NCBI RefSeq assembly: GCF_049347105.1
Contig: NZ_CP186334.1
Coordinates: 4,216,001 to 4,280,000 of the forward strand
DNA from: Gaoshiqia hydrogeniformans
Lineage (GTDB): Bacteria > Bacteroidota > Bacteroidia > Bacteroidales > Prolixibacteraceae
DNA: 64,000 bases
Reading direction: 5' to 3'
Positions 1 to 8,917 of this stretch are shown here, piece by piece. Under the pieces are notes generated by a model. That model had not been told where the DNA came from and did not search any database. It saw only the letters and a program-made list of their open reading frames with translations. Made by a program: the position numbers and the translations under genes. Position 1 is the stretch's first letter; the number at the start of each line of letters is the position of its first letter.

Positions 1-192
1 CTGATCAGGATGCAGGATGCCGGTAAAAAATCGCTGGTGTTTACCGCCGATGCAAATTATGCGGGCGTTTACGGAGAAGGCCCGGCGCCGGTTCTGACAT
101 CGGATAAGGCGTATATGATTTTGTGGCCGATCGATGTCAATGTATTAAACGGTGATCCGCTTCTGGAGCAAAACCCGGGTTATAATAATTAA
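1..192 (+). CDS. SusD/RagB family outer-membrane glycan-binding lipoprotein, C-terminal fragment
   Basis: The reading frame is open from the first base of the window and stops at 190-192, so only about the last 63 residues are present. The end of the protein has the usual SusD finish: a YMILWPID segment followed by a short stretch ending in LLEQNPGY, matching the LWPIP...NPxLxQNPGY ending of the family. SusD proteins are surface lipoproteins that pair with a SusC TonB-dependent transporter to capture glycan fragments. The susC partner should lie just upstream, outside the window. The sialidase operon follows directly on the same strand, so this is probably the substrate-binding partner of a sialoglycan-use locus; that link is inferred from position only. 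Confidence 0.8.
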   Translation: MIRMQDAGKKSLVFTADANYAGVYGEGPAPVLTSDKAYMILWPIDVNVLNGDPLLEQNPGYNN

Positions 193-220
193 ACAGCAAA
201 TCAATTTGATCAGTTTTTGA

Positions 221-276
221 AATACATGGAGGACTTCCAGAACAGCTCCTCCATGTATTCAATTAAATATTTTTTT
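221..276 (+). terminator. Hairpin between susD and the sialidase gene, possible terminator
   Basis: Two perfectly complementary 13-nt arms, 221-233 and 247-259, enclose a 13-nt loop. A run of T (271-276) follows, but about 11 nt after the stem, so this is not a textbook intrinsic terminator. It may limit read-through from susD into nanH or stabilise the 3' end of the upstream message. Confidence 0.45.
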
Positions 277-301
277 GCAGGAACTTAATTCCTTAAATTT
301 A
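274..301 (+). promoter_or_regulatory. Candidate promoter for the sialic acid operon
   Basis: A TTTG at 274-277 is followed after 16 nt by TAAATTTA (294-301), a 7 of 8 match to the Bacteroidota -7 consensus TAnnTTTG. The spacing is shorter than the usual 19 or so, so the call is weak. It lies 29 nt before the nanH start. Confidence 0.3.
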
Positions 302-330
302 AGCTGATCGATAATCTAACACCTGTTTTA

Positions 331-1968
331 ATGAGCAAAAATCAATTAATTGCACTGGTGTGTCTGGCGACTGCTTTTTGGAGCTGTTCAGACAGCAAAG
401 ATATTCAGGTCATCCATGATGCCCGCATACTTCAGCCTAATGTGCCTCTTGTTGCAGGGAGGGATAATCCAGAGGCGCTTGAATTTAGTTTTACGGTCGC
501 CGGCGAGACGAGTTCGCTGGAGCTGAAATCCGTTGAGTTGTTTTTCGCCGAAGCCGGATCAGGCGGAATACTGGATGCCGTGACGGCAAACCTAACGACG
601 ATTGCCGGGGATCATACCGAAGAATCCTTATTTGGAGAAACCGGAACGATTGCTTCGCCACTTAAGCTGAACGGTTTGCTCGAACTTGGAGAAGGTGTCC
701 ATACGCTTTCTTTCAGTTTCGGGGTGAAAGAGGATGCCGGGCTGGAACAAATCGTGCAGGTGGAGAAAGTGGTACTGCATTTTGGAAAGGATAAAAAATT
801 AACTGTTGAAGCCGATAAAAAACATCGCTATCGTTTGGCGAAAGTCATCCGTGAAGCCGGACAGGACAACTGCGATACGTACCGCATTCCGGGCCTGGTG
901 ACGACCGGCAATGGAACGTTTGTCGCCGTTTACGACAACCGGTACAACAACAGCAAAGATTTACAGGAAGATATTGATATTGGGATGAGCCGCAGCATCG
1001 ACGGGGGACAAAACTGGGAGCCGATGAAGGTAATTCTGGACATGGGCGAATGGGGAGGACGTTCGGAACAACTCAACGGCATTGGCGACCCCTGTGTTCT
1101 TTACGATCATCATACCCATACGATTTGGGTTGCCGCGCTGTGGATGAGCGGATCGGCGCCCGATCAAATGCTTTGGTGGGCATCGAAACCGGGATTGAAC
1201 CCGGAAGAGACCGGGCAGTTTATCCTGACAAAAAGCACCGACGACGGTTTAACCTGGTCGGAACCAATCAATATCACCGAACAAATTAAAGACCCTTCGT
1301 GGCAATTGTTGCTGCAAGGTCCCGGACGCGGAATTACCCTTGACGACGGAACCCTGGTTTTTCCGGCGCAGTTTAAAGCCGATTTGGGCGAAAAAGCGCT
1401 TGACGGCGGTCAATATACCAGTCATTCCACCATTGTGTACAGTACGGATGGTGGAAAAAACTGGCAGATTGGTTCCGGCGCCAAATCCAACACCACCGAA
1501 GCGCAGGTGGTTCAACTGACCGACGGCAGCCTGATGCTGAACATGCGCGACGACCGAAACCGGCAGGATAAAGGAGACAGCAACGGCAGGGCAGTGGCTA
1601 TAACCAATGATCTTGGCAAAACCTGGACGGTACACCCGTCATCTAATTCGGCTTTGCCGGAATCCAATTGCATGGCCAGCATCATTTCCGCTGATCTGGA
1701 TACGGAGGGCCAAACCAAACGGGTATTATTCTTTTCAAACCCGAACCACAAAAACCAGCGAACCAACATGACCATCAAAGCCAGTCTGGATGAAGGGCTT
1801 ACCTGGCCCGAAGAATTCCAGCTTGAACTGAATGAGGCAGCCGGATACGGGTATTCGTGCCTGACCATGGTTGATGAACAAACGATTGGTATTTTGTACG
1901 AAGGCGTGAAAGAACTTTACTTCCAGAAAGTGCCGATAAGTGCGCTGCTGGGTGATTTGATTAAATAA
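331..1968 (+). CDS. nanH: Exo-alpha-sialidase (neuraminidase, GH33), lipoprotein
   Basis: A 545-residue secreted sialidase that releases terminal sialic acid from glycoconjugates. A short signal peptide ends in the lipobox FWSC, with Cys19 the likely lipidation site. Residues about 30-165 form the beta-sandwich N-terminal domain common in Bacteroidota sialidases. The catalytic propeller begins at the YRIP motif (Arg185 of the RIP motif binds the sialic acid carboxylate). At least five Asp-box repeats of the S-x-D-x-G-x-x-W type are visible, for example SIDGGQNW near 222, STDDGLTW, STDGGKNW and TNDLGKTW. It is the first gene of a tight plus-strand operon with the lyase, mutarotase, epimerase and transporter, which together make sialic acid use its clear role. 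The ATG at 331 fits the signal peptide. Confidence 0.95.
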   Translation: MSKNQLIALVCLATAFWSCSDSKDIQVIHDARILQPNVPLVAGRDNPEALEFSFTVAGETSSLELKSVELFFAEAGSGGILDAVTANLTTIAGDHTEESLFGETGTIASPLKLNGLLELGEGVHTLSFSFGVKEDAGLEQIVQVEKVVLHFGKDKKLTVEADKKHRYRLAKVIREAGQDNCDTYRIPGLVTTGNGTFVAVYDNRYNNSKDLQEDIDIGMSRSIDGGQNWEPMKVILDMGEWGGRSEQLNGIGDPCVLYDHHTHTIWVAALWMSGSAPDQMLWWASKPGLNPEETGQFILTKSTDDGLTWSEPINITEQIKDPSWQLLLQGPGRGITLDDGTLVFPAQFKADLGEKALDGGQYTSHSTIVYSTDGGKNWQIGSGAKSNTTEAQVVQLTDGSLMLNMRDDRNRQDKGDSNGRAVAITNDLGKTWTVHPSSNSALPESNCMASIISADLDTEGQTKRVLFFSNPNHKNQRTNMTIKASLDEGLTWPEEFQLELNEAAGYGYSCLTMVDEQTIGILYEGVKELYFQKVPISALLGDLIK

Positions 1969-1989
1969 TGGTTTTGAAACAATAAAATT

Positions 1990-2910
1990 ATGAATAACAA
2001 AATGGAAGGACTTATCGCGGCGCCATTTGCCCCGATGTTTCCAAACGGCGGGCTAAATATTGATCAGATACCCGCTTATTACGACTTCCTGATTAAAAAT
2101 GAGGTTGTTGGAGCGTTTATCAACGGCTCAACCGGCGAAGGCGTATCGCTTTCACAAAAGGAGAAGGAAAAAATTACCGAAGCCTGGACCGCTCAGAATA
2201 AAAAGAAGAAAGGACTGAAGGTGATTAACCTGGTTGGCGGTACTTCGTATGCCGAATGTATTGACAGTGCCCGGGCATCGGCTGCGATGGGTGTAGATGC
2301 CATCGCGATCCTGGCGCCGTTCTACTTCAAACCGGGTTCAGCGAAGGCTTTGGCCGAGTTTTGTGCCAAAGTGGCTGAATCGGTGCCCGAAATGCCGGTG
2401 TACTTTTACCATATTCCGGTGTTGACCGGCTGCAACGTGTCGATGTTGGATTTTTTGCAGGAAGCCGATGCGATGATTCCGAACCTGGTTGGAGTTAAAT
2501 ACACGCACGAAGATTTTATGGACTTTTTGAGTTGTATGAGCTTTAAAGAAGGTAAATACGATATGTTGTGGGGACGCGATGAAAACCTGCTGTCGGCCCT
2601 TGTGCTGGGCGCTCGCGGGGGAGTTGGAAGTACGTTCAATTATGCAGCGCCGCTTTACCATCATCTCATCAGGGCATACGATGAAGGGAACCTGGCTGAA
2701 GCCCGGAAGTTGCAGCAACTGTCGATCGACATGATCCGCCTGCTGGGCAAATACGGGGGCATTGCCACCGGAAAGGCTTATATGCGTTATGTTGGACTGG
2801 AATGCGGCGAATTCCGTTTGCCGGTGAGAAATATGAGCGAGGGTGCCCGTCAGTTATTCGAAACGGATGTGAAGGCGCTGAATATGGAAGATTTATTCTC
2901 TAAATTTTAA
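1990..2910 (+). CDS. nanA: N-acetylneuraminate lyase
   Basis: A 306-residue class I aldolase of the DapA/NanA family. It cleaves N-acetylneuraminate to N-acetylmannosamine and pyruvate in the cytoplasm. Visible family features are the carboxylate-binding GSTGEG at 46-51, the catalytic Tyr140 in YHIP, and Lys170 in GVKYTHEDF, which forms the Schiff base with the substrate. Its length matches the family. It starts 21 nt after the sialidase stop and ends 3 nt before the next gene, so translation is probably coupled. The related activity dihydrodipicolinate synthase is less likely because the locus is entirely sialic acid related. Confidence 0.93.
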   Translation: MNNKMEGLIAAPFAPMFPNGGLNIDQIPAYYDFLIKNEVVGAFINGSTGEGVSLSQKEKEKITEAWTAQNKKKKGLKVINLVGGTSYAECIDSARASAAMGVDAIAILAPFYFKPGSAKALAEFCAKVAESVPEMPVYFYHIPVLTGCNVSMLDFLQEADAMIPNLVGVKYTHEDFMDFLSCMSFKEGKYDMLWGRDENLLSALVLGARGGVGSTFNYAAPLYHHLIRAYDEGNLAEARKLQQLSIDMIRLLGKYGGIATGKAYMRYVGLECGEFRLPVRNMSEGARQLFETDVKALNMEDLFSKF

Positions 2911-2913
2911 GAC

Positions 2914-4092
2914 GTGAAAAAGTGGATGTGGATTTGGATGATGGGACTGCTTTGCCAGTCGTGCAATCCAAATCAACCAACAGAAAGGATGGATATGAAA
3001 ATTACATGGGACACGTTGGGCATTATTCCCCCGGCAACAGGGCAGAAGATTCAGCCCGGTTTGGCCGGGCCGGTGGCCGGAGTTTATCAAAATCACCTGT
3101 TGATTGCCGGAGGAACAAATTTTGAAGATGCCATGCCCTGGCAGGGAGGAATAAAGTTGTATCATGATGATTGTTATATCCTTACAAAAAGAGCAGGCAC
3201 CCAGTTGGAATGGTCTCAACCTGAATGGAAATTGCCTTCCCCGATGGCTTACTGCGCCTGTATTTCCACCGGGAAAGGTATTTTAAGCATCGGCGGCGAA
3301 ACGGCTGAGGGACCTGTTTCCCTGACTTTTATGCTTTCGGTGGAAGGGGATGCCGTTCGGTTGATCGATTTTCCGGACTTACCGGTTGCTCTTTCATGTT
3401 CAGGAGCAGCAATCTCTGGAAGCAGGGTTTATTTAGCCGGAGGGCTCGGTTTTTCCGGAGCAACGAACCATTTTCTGTCAATCGATTTGTCAGCTACAGA
3501 CTTGAAATGGCAAACGCTTCCTGAGTTGCCTGTTCCGCTTTCTCATGCGGTGGTAGCCTGTCAGTTTGACGGGAACGAAGATTGCATTTATGTGTTGGGC
3601 GGACGGAATAAAACGGGTATCACTTCAACTTTCCTGAGCGATATCTGGAAATACATTCCGTCGGAGCAGAAATGGCTGAAAGCCGGAACACTTCAGGTGG
3701 ACGATGAACCGGCTTTTGGCTTATCAGCCGGAACCGGACTGGCTGCAGGAGAGCATGGTATTTTGCTTTTTGGAGGAGATAAGGGCGTTATCTTTAATCA
3801 AACTGAAAGGTTGATTGATGCTGCTGCCAAAGCGGAAAGCCCGGATGAGCGAGAGAGAATTCAGCGGCAAAAAGCGCACAACCTGACCAATCATCCGGGC
3901 TTTTCGAAGGATGTTTATCTGTTTAATACACTGACCGGTAAGTTAATCAGGATTAGCAGGTTGGAAGGCATGGCCCAGGTTACCACAAATGCCTTCTGGT
4001 GGGACCGGCAAATCATCATTCCATGCGGCGAAATCCGTCCGGGGGTACGGTCCGCAGTAATCACGAGGGGAAAAATTTCGTTGGACGAGTAG
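2914..4092 (+). CDS. nanM: Kelch-repeat N-acetylneuraminate mutarotase (NanM-like), lipoprotein
   Basis: A 392-residue protein with a GTG start at 2914, 3 nt after the nanA stop. Its N-terminus is a short hydrophobic signal ending in LCQSC, so Cys17 is probably lipidated and the enzyme periplasmic or surface bound. The body shows kelch-type beta-propeller blades, with repeats such as LLIAGGTNF, GILSIGGE, VYLAGGLG, YVLGGRN and ILLFGGD. This matches the cyclically permuted mutarotase family, whose E. coli member NanM converts the alpha anomer of sialic acid, released by sialidase, to the beta form. Position between lyase and epimerase supports this. The specific reaction is inferred from family and context. 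Confidence 0.88.
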   Translation: MKKWMWIWMMGLLCQSCNPNQPTERMDMKITWDTLGIIPPATGQKIQPGLAGPVAGVYQNHLLIAGGTNFEDAMPWQGGIKLYHDDCYILTKRAGTQLEWSQPEWKLPSPMAYCACISTGKGILSIGGETAEGPVSLTFMLSVEGDAVRLIDFPDLPVALSCSGAAISGSRVYLAGGLGFSGATNHFLSIDLSATDLKWQTLPELPVPLSHAVVACQFDGNEDCIYVLGGRNKTGITSTFLSDIWKYIPSEQKWLKAGTLQVDDEPAFGLSAGTGLAAGEHGILLFGGDKGVIFNQTERLIDAAAKAESPDERERIQRQKAHNLTNHPGFSKDVYLFNTLTGKLIRISRLEGMAQVTTNAFWWDRQIIIPCGEIRPGVRSAVITRGKISLDE

Positions 4093-4133
4093 TTCAGTTG
4101 CACTGGCGCCGTTCATCACAAAAAAGCAGGATA

Positions 4134-5339
4134 ATGAATCTGGATTTAAATAAAACAGCATCAATCTACCAAAAGGAATTGCATGAAAAGGTCGTTCCTT
4201 TCTGGGAAAAAAATTCGAAAGATGAGCAGTTTGGCGGGTATTTCACCTGTCTCGACCGGCAGGGAAAGGTGTTTGACACCGACAAGTTTGTGTGGCTTCA
4301 GGCCCGGCAGGTATGGATGTTTTCGTCGTTGTACAACAAGGTGGAACAAAAATCACAATGGCTGGAAATGGCCGAACATGGCGCCCGTTTTTTGCAACAA
4401 TACGGTCACGACGGACAGCTTCACTGGTACTTTTCGCTGACCCGCGAAGGTAAGCCGCTGGTGCAGCCGTACAACATTTTCTCGGATTGTTTTGCGACGA
4501 TGGCTTTTGGCCAGCTTTACCGGGCTACCGGTAACGACGAATATGCCGATCTGGCGAAACGTACGTTTGACAATATTCTGGCGCGTCGGGACAATCCGAA
4601 AGGGCGATTCAATAAACTGGTTCCGGAAATCCGGCCATTGAAAGGTTTTTCGCTGCCGATGATTCTGAGTAATCTGGCGCTCGAAATTGAACATTTGATA
4701 CCGAAAGCGCTGGTTGATCAAACCATTGACCAGGCCATACATGAAGTAATGGACGTTTTCTACCAGCCGGATTCCGGCTTGATCCTGGAAAATGTAAATC
4801 CGGATGGTAGCTTTTCTGACTCTTTTGAAGGCCGCTTGTTAAATCCCGGGCACGCCATCGAGGCCATGTGGTTTATGATGGACCTGGCTGAACGTCAAAA
4901 CGACCGGGCGCTGATGGAAAAAGCAGTGACGATTCTGCTCAGGACATTGAATTATGGCTGGGATAAAGAATTTGGCGGAATTTTTTATTTCCTGGACATC
5001 AAGGGAAACCCGCCGCAACAACTCGAGTGGGACCAAAAGCTGTGGTGGGTACATGTGGAAACATTAATCAGTCTGATTAAAGGTTATTATCATACTCAGA
5101 ATGAGGAATGTATGCGCTGGTTTGAAAAAGTGCATCATTATACCTGGTCGCATTTTGCCGATCCTGAACACGATGAGTGGTTTGGTTACCTGAACCGCCG
5201 GGGCGAAGTGTTATTGCCGCTGAAAGGCGGAAAGTGGAAAGGTTGTTTTCATGTGCCTCGCGGATTGTTTCAGGTATGGAAAACACTGGAAAAAATAAAC
5301 GGATCATCTGACAAACCTTCTGTAAACATTTCAGAATAA
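4134..5339 (+). CDS. nanE: N-acylglucosamine 2-epimerase (AGE family), ManNAc to GlcNAc
   Basis: A 401-residue (alpha/alpha)6-barrel protein of the renin-binding-protein/AGE family. It begins MNLDLNKTASIYQ and contains WLQARQVWMFSSLYN, GRLLNPGHAIEAMWF and the late KGCFHVPRGLFQVW segment, all characteristic of AGE enzymes with their conserved His and Arg residues. The frame is open further upstream, into the 3' end of the kelch gene, but homology starts at the ATG at 4134, so that start is used. In Bacteroides fragilis the nanLET operon likewise uses an AGE-type epimerase, instead of the phosphate-linked NanE of E. coli, and hands GlcNAc to a hexokinase. No such kinase gene lies in this window. 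Confidence 0.92.
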   Translation: MNLDLNKTASIYQKELHEKVVPFWEKNSKDEQFGGYFTCLDRQGKVFDTDKFVWLQARQVWMFSSLYNKVEQKSQWLEMAEHGARFLQQYGHDGQLHWYFSLTREGKPLVQPYNIFSDCFATMAFGQLYRATGNDEYADLAKRTFDNILARRDNPKGRFNKLVPEIRPLKGFSLPMILSNLALEIEHLIPKALVDQTIDQAIHEVMDVFYQPDSGLILENVNPDGSFSDSFEGRLLNPGHAIEAMWFMMDLAERQNDRALMEKAVTILLRTLNYGWDKEFGGIFYFLDIKGNPPQQLEWDQKLWWVHVETLISLIKGYYHTQNEECMRWFEKVHHYTWSHFADPEHDEWFGYLNRRGEVLLPLKGGKWKGCFHVPRGLFQVWKTLEKINGSSDKPSVNISE

Positions 5340-5348
5340 AAGAAAAAC

Positions 5349-6596
5349 ATGCAAATCAACGAAAAGAAATGGTATCCCTGGCTGCTAGTCGGCCTTTTGT
5401 GGGTAGTCGCTCTGCTGAACTACATGGACAGGCAGATGCTGTCGACTATGAAAGTGGCAATGATGGGAGACATCAAAGAGTTGGAAACTGCCGAGAATTT
5501 TGGCCGGTTGATGGCCGTCTTCCTGTGGATATACGGACTGATGAGCCCGATGGCGGGACTGATTGCCGACCGGGTTAACCGAAAGTGGCTGATTGTAGGC
5601 AGCCTTGGTGTATGGTCGGGCGTAACCCTGGCGATGGGCTATGCCACCTCTTTTGATCAGTTGTATGTGTTGCGGGCTGTGATGGGGGTGAGCGAAGCCC
5701 TGTATATCCCGGCAGGCTTGGCGTTGATTGCCGATTATCACCGGGGCAACACGCGTTCGCTGGCCGTGGGCATTCATATGACGGGTTTATATTTCGGGCA
5801 GGCCTTGGGCGGTTTTGGCGCCACGGTGGCACACACCTGGACCTGGCAAACAGCGTTTCACAGTTTTGGCTTGGCGGGTATTTTATACAGTGTTGTGCTG
5901 TTGGTATTCTTAAAGGAAAAACGAACTCCCGAAATTAAACCAAACGAACCAGACCGGTTTGCATCAGGTTTTAAATCGGTGAAACACAGTTTGAGCTTGC
6001 TGCTCGGAACGGTCAGTTTTTGGGTGATTTTGTTCTATTTTGCAGCTCCCAGTTTTCCGGGCTGGGCGACTAAGAACTGGCTGCCAACCTTGTTCTCCGA
6101 AAGTTTGGGAATTGATATGTCAATGGCCGGACCGCTTAGCACCTTCACCATTGCATTCTCATCATTTATCGGCGTGATTGGCGGCGGTATCCTGGCCGAC
6201 CGCTGGATCGTACACAACCTGCGCGGGAGGATCTACACCGGCGCCATTGGACTAACCCTGATGATTCCGGCGCTGGTGCTTTTGGGTTTCGGGCACAGCT
6301 TTTCTTTTGTCGTTGGCGGTGGCATGTTGTTTGGGATTGGTTACGGCATGTTCGACGCGAATAACATGCCCATTTTATGCCAGTTTGTATCGCCGCGCCA
6401 CCGTGCCGCCGGTTACGGACTGATGAATATGACCGGTGTTTTTGCGGGGGCTTTTATCACCAGTTGGCTGGGTAAATCAACGGATGCAGGTAATCTGGGG
6501 CATGATTTGGCTTTTTTGGCCATACCGGTTGCCTTGGCTGTTATTTTACAACTGATCACCTTAAAACCAAAATTCGCGGATAAAATTGAAGATTAA
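5349..6596 (+). CDS. nanT: MFS transporter, probable sialic acid importer
   Basis: A 415-residue major facilitator superfamily protein with about 12 hydrophobic segments. The N-terminal NYMDRQ and the loop GLIADRVNRKW between helices 2 and 3 are MFS signatures, as is GGGILADRW in the second half. It is the last gene of the sialic acid cluster, 9 nt after the epimerase, in the position of nanT in the Bacteroides nanLET operon. Substrate assignment rests on this context; the sequence alone would only support an organic anion or sugar acid transporter. Confidence 0.85.
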   Translation: MQINEKKWYPWLLVGLLWVVALLNYMDRQMLSTMKVAMMGDIKELETAENFGRLMAVFLWIYGLMSPMAGLIADRVNRKWLIVGSLGVWSGVTLAMGYATSFDQLYVLRAVMGVSEALYIPAGLALIADYHRGNTRSLAVGIHMTGLYFGQALGGFGATVAHTWTWQTAFHSFGLAGILYSVVLLVFLKEKRTPEIKPNEPDRFASGFKSVKHSLSLLLGTVSFWVILFYFAAPSFPGWATKNWLPTLFSESLGIDMSMAGPLSTFTIAFSSFIGVIGGGILADRWIVHNLRGRIYTGAIGLTLMIPALVLLGFGHSFSFVVGGGMLFGIGYGMFDANNMPILCQFVSPRHRAAGYGLMNMTGVFAGAFITSWLGKSTDAGNLGHDLAFLAIPVALAVILQLITLKPKFADKIED

Positions 6597-6630
6597 TTGA
6601 CCTGTACGGACAGATCGTTTTTGTAGTATT

Positions 6631-7443
6631 TTAAATAAACCGCTGCAAGGTGTCCCAAAACAGTGCTGGCTGCTCTGCATGAAGCCAGTGGCCTGCACCG
6701 GGGATGCTTACAATTTGCGCTTCCGGGTATATTTTTTTGATGATGATTTCATCTTCAGCTTCCAGATAGTTCGATTTTTCGCCCCGGATAAACAAAACCG
6801 GGTAACCAACGATGGGGATACGGTCTTCGAGCCAGCGGTAATTTACCCCGCTGACGATTTCATCAAGCGAATCGTACAGGACATCCACATTAAAACGACA
6901 ATCAAACAAGTTGGTTTCTTTGTTCAGATAAATACTTTTTAAAAGAAACCGGACCAACTCCGGGTTCCCCAACCTGAGTTCCAGAAAACCGGCAATATCT
7001 TCCCGTGCCGGGTAATCTTCGCGGTGGTTGCAAAATTCACGGAGCGATTGTAAAATAAGTTCGTGCTGGTAATACTGGCTGGTTTCGCGATAGTTCATGT
7101 AATCTTTTGGCGCGATGTCAACGACCACCAGCTTTTCTACCTTTTCGGGGTATTCGGCTGCGAAGTACATGGCCGTTTTCCCGCCCATGCTGTGACCGAT
7201 CAGCGTGGCTTTTTCCAGTTGCCGGTCTTCAAAAAAATCGGCCAGGTCGTCTTTCATGCTTTCGTACGAGTGTACGGGCGAATTGGGCGAACGGCCATGA
7301 TTCCGTTGATCGACCAGAAAAACATGGTAACGTGCGCCTAATTTTTTTCCAACAGTCAGCCAGTTGTCTGACGAGCCATACAACCCGTGCACAATCACGA
7401 TGTTGTTTTCACCCCGGCCTTCTTCCCTGAAAAATAAATCCAT
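6631..7443 (-). CDS. Alpha/beta-fold hydrolase (YbfF-type esterase)
   Basis: A 270-residue cytoplasmic alpha/beta hydrolase. The nucleophile elbow GHSMGG, the early HGLYGSSDNW oxyanion segment and the DQRNHGRSP stretch are typical of YbfF-like acyl esterases. A late GAGHWLHAEQP carries the probable catalytic His. The start is placed at ATG 7443, which gives the usual N-terminus MDLFFRE; a TTG at 7455 overlapping the pdxJ stop is also in frame. It follows pdxJ on the same strand with 8 nt between the genes. The natural substrate is unknown. Confidence 0.85.
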   Translation of the reverse strand: MDLFFREEGRGENNIVIVHGLYGSSDNWLTVGKKLGARYHVFLVDQRNHGRSPNSPVHSYESMKDDLADFFEDRQLEKATLIGHSMGGKTAMYFAAEYPEKVEKLVVVDIAPKDYMNYRETSQYYQHELILQSLREFCNHREDYPAREDIAGFLELRLGNPELVRFLLKSIYLNKETNLFDCRFNVDVLYDSLDEIVSGVNYRWLEDRIPIVGYPVLFIRGEKSNYLEAEDEIIIKKIYPEAQIVSIPGAGHWLHAEQPALFWDTLQRFI

Positions 7444-7451
7444 AACCAATG

Positions 7452-8168
7452 TCAAGGTTTAATGCACTCCAGGTATTCATTAATGGTATTGCGAAGTCCA
7501 AGATATAAGGCGTCGGCAATCAAGGCATGTCCGATGGAGACTTCTTCAATGTCCGGGATCATATCGGTGAAGTATTTTAGGTTCTTCAGGTTCAAATCGT
7601 GTCCGGCATTGAGGCCTAAACCCAGTTCTTTTGCCAGTTTGGCTGCCTTAAGAAAAGGAGCAATGGCTTTTTCAGGGTCAGCTTTATAATTAGCGGCATA
7701 CGGTTCGGTATATAATTCAATGCGGTTTGTCCCCACTCTTTTTGCTCCTTCAATCATTTTCAGATCGGGGTCAACAAAAATAGATGTCCGGATTTTATGT
7801 CCCTGCAGGCGTTTGATCACTTCGGTCAGGAAAGCCTCGTGTTTAACGGTATCCCAACCATGGTCGGATGTTAATTGCCCCGGTGCGTCGGGGACTAGGG
7901 TTACCTGGTCGGCTTTCACATCGATCACCAATTTTAAAAAATCTTCATCCGGATATCCTTCTATGTTTAATTCGGTGGTAATGTGAGGTTTAATGTCGTA
8001 TACATCTTGCCGTCGAATATGTCGTTCGTCGGGGCGGGGATGAACGGTAATGCCTTCTGCTCCAAATTTTTGACAGTTAATTGCAGCATCAACAACGCTC
8101 GGGATTGATCCTCCCCGGGAATTTCTTAATGTTGCTATTTTGTTTATATTTACACTTAGTCTGGTCAT
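7452..8168 (-). CDS. pdxJ: Pyridoxine 5'-phosphate synthase
   Basis: A 238-residue TIM-barrel enzyme that condenses 1-deoxyxylulose 5-phosphate with 3-amino-2-oxopropyl phosphate to give pyridoxine 5'-phosphate. The start TRLSVNINKIATLRNSRGG, the GAEGITVHPRPDERHI segment and the late NAGHDLN motif are diagnostic. ATG 8168 gives the typical first residues; an ATG two codons upstream (8174) is also possible. It is divergent from the CBS-domain gene, a common arrangement in Bacteroidota. Confidence 0.95.
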   Translation of the reverse strand: MTRLSVNINKIATLRNSRGGSIPSVVDAAINCQKFGAEGITVHPRPDERHIRRQDVYDIKPHITTELNIEGYPDEDFLKLVIDVKADQVTLVPDAPGQLTSDHGWDTVKHEAFLTEVIKRLQGHKIRTSIFVDPDLKMIEGAKRVGTNRIELYTEPYAANYKADPEKAIAPFLKAAKLAKELGLGLNAGHDLNLKNLKYFTDMIPDIEEVSIGHALIADALYLGLRNTINEYLECIKP

Positions 8169-8237
8169 AATCATATGAAATAGGGCTGCAAGTTACAATT
8201 TACTATTGAAAGAAGCAGAATTCAAACTTGAAAAGTT

Positions 8238-8903
8238 TTGTTGGCAAAAGAACTCATATCAGATGTGATTCCCTCGCTGAGGTTAACCGACAACGGGCAA
8301 AAAGCCTTGAACTGGATGGAAATCTTCCGGATTTCGCACTTGCCGGTTGTCGATAATCATGAGTACCTGGGTTTGATTTCGGACAAATCGATCTATGATC
8401 TGAACCTGACCGAACGGCTGATGGGGGAGTGTCTCGAGTTTATGCTTCACCCTTACGTTCGCGTTAACCAGCATATTTACGAAGTTGTTTCGGTTGTTTC
8501 GGAGTTGAAAATATCAGTGGTTCCCGTGTTGAGCCTGGACCAACAATATACGGGGGTGATCACGGTTTTTGACATGGCCCAGCAGTTTGCCGATTTGGTT
8601 GCTGTAAAGGAACCCGGAGGAGTGATTGTGCTAGAATTGAATCCGATCGATTATTCGCTGGCTGAAATTGCCCGGATTGTAGAGGGAAATGATGCCAAAA
8701 TTCTGAGCCTTTATGTTTCGCGGGGCGATGATTCAAAAGAAATTACCGTTACCTTAAAGGTTAACCTGATCGACCTTTCTCCGGTGATCCAAACTTTTGT
8801 GCGGTACGATTACCAGATAAAGGCTGTTTTCATGGATGACTCCGTGTTAAAACATATGTACGACGACCGCTTTGAATTGTTGATGAAGTACCTGAACATT
8901 TAG
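8238..8903 (+). CDS. CBS-domain protein of unknown role
   Basis: A 221-residue protein starting at TTG (8238, or the next TTG at 8241); an in-frame stop lies just upstream, so no ATG is available. Two CBS motifs fill roughly residues 1-130: one ends near HLPVVDNHEYLGLISDKSIYDL, the second near VPVLSLDQQYTGVITVFDMAQQF. The C-terminal 90 residues look like an ACT-like regulatory region. CBS pairs bind adenine nucleotides and usually regulate a partner. The gene is 14 nt before nadK, as in many Bacteroidota genomes, so a link to NAD(P) balance is possible but unproven. Confidence 0.8.
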   Translation: MLAKELISDVIPSLRLTDNGQKALNWMEIFRISHLPVVDNHEYLGLISDKSIYDLNLTERLMGECLEFMLHPYVRVNQHIYEVVSVVSELKISVVPVLSLDQQYTGVITVFDMAQQFADLVAVKEPGGVIVLELNPIDYSLAEIARIVEGNDAKILSLYVSRGDDSKEITVTLKVNLIDLSPVIQTFVRYDYQIKAVFMDDSVLKHMYDDRFELLMKYLNI

Positions 8904-8917
8904 AATATAAAACGGAT

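Noticed and set aside
221..259. Hairpin before nanH as a riboswitch or sialic acid operator
   Set aside because: It is a simple stem with no conserved core; a transcript end or stabiliser is enough.
961..1868. Minus-strand reading frames inside the sialidase gene
   Set aside because: They are shadows of the coding strand with no homology and no signals for translation.
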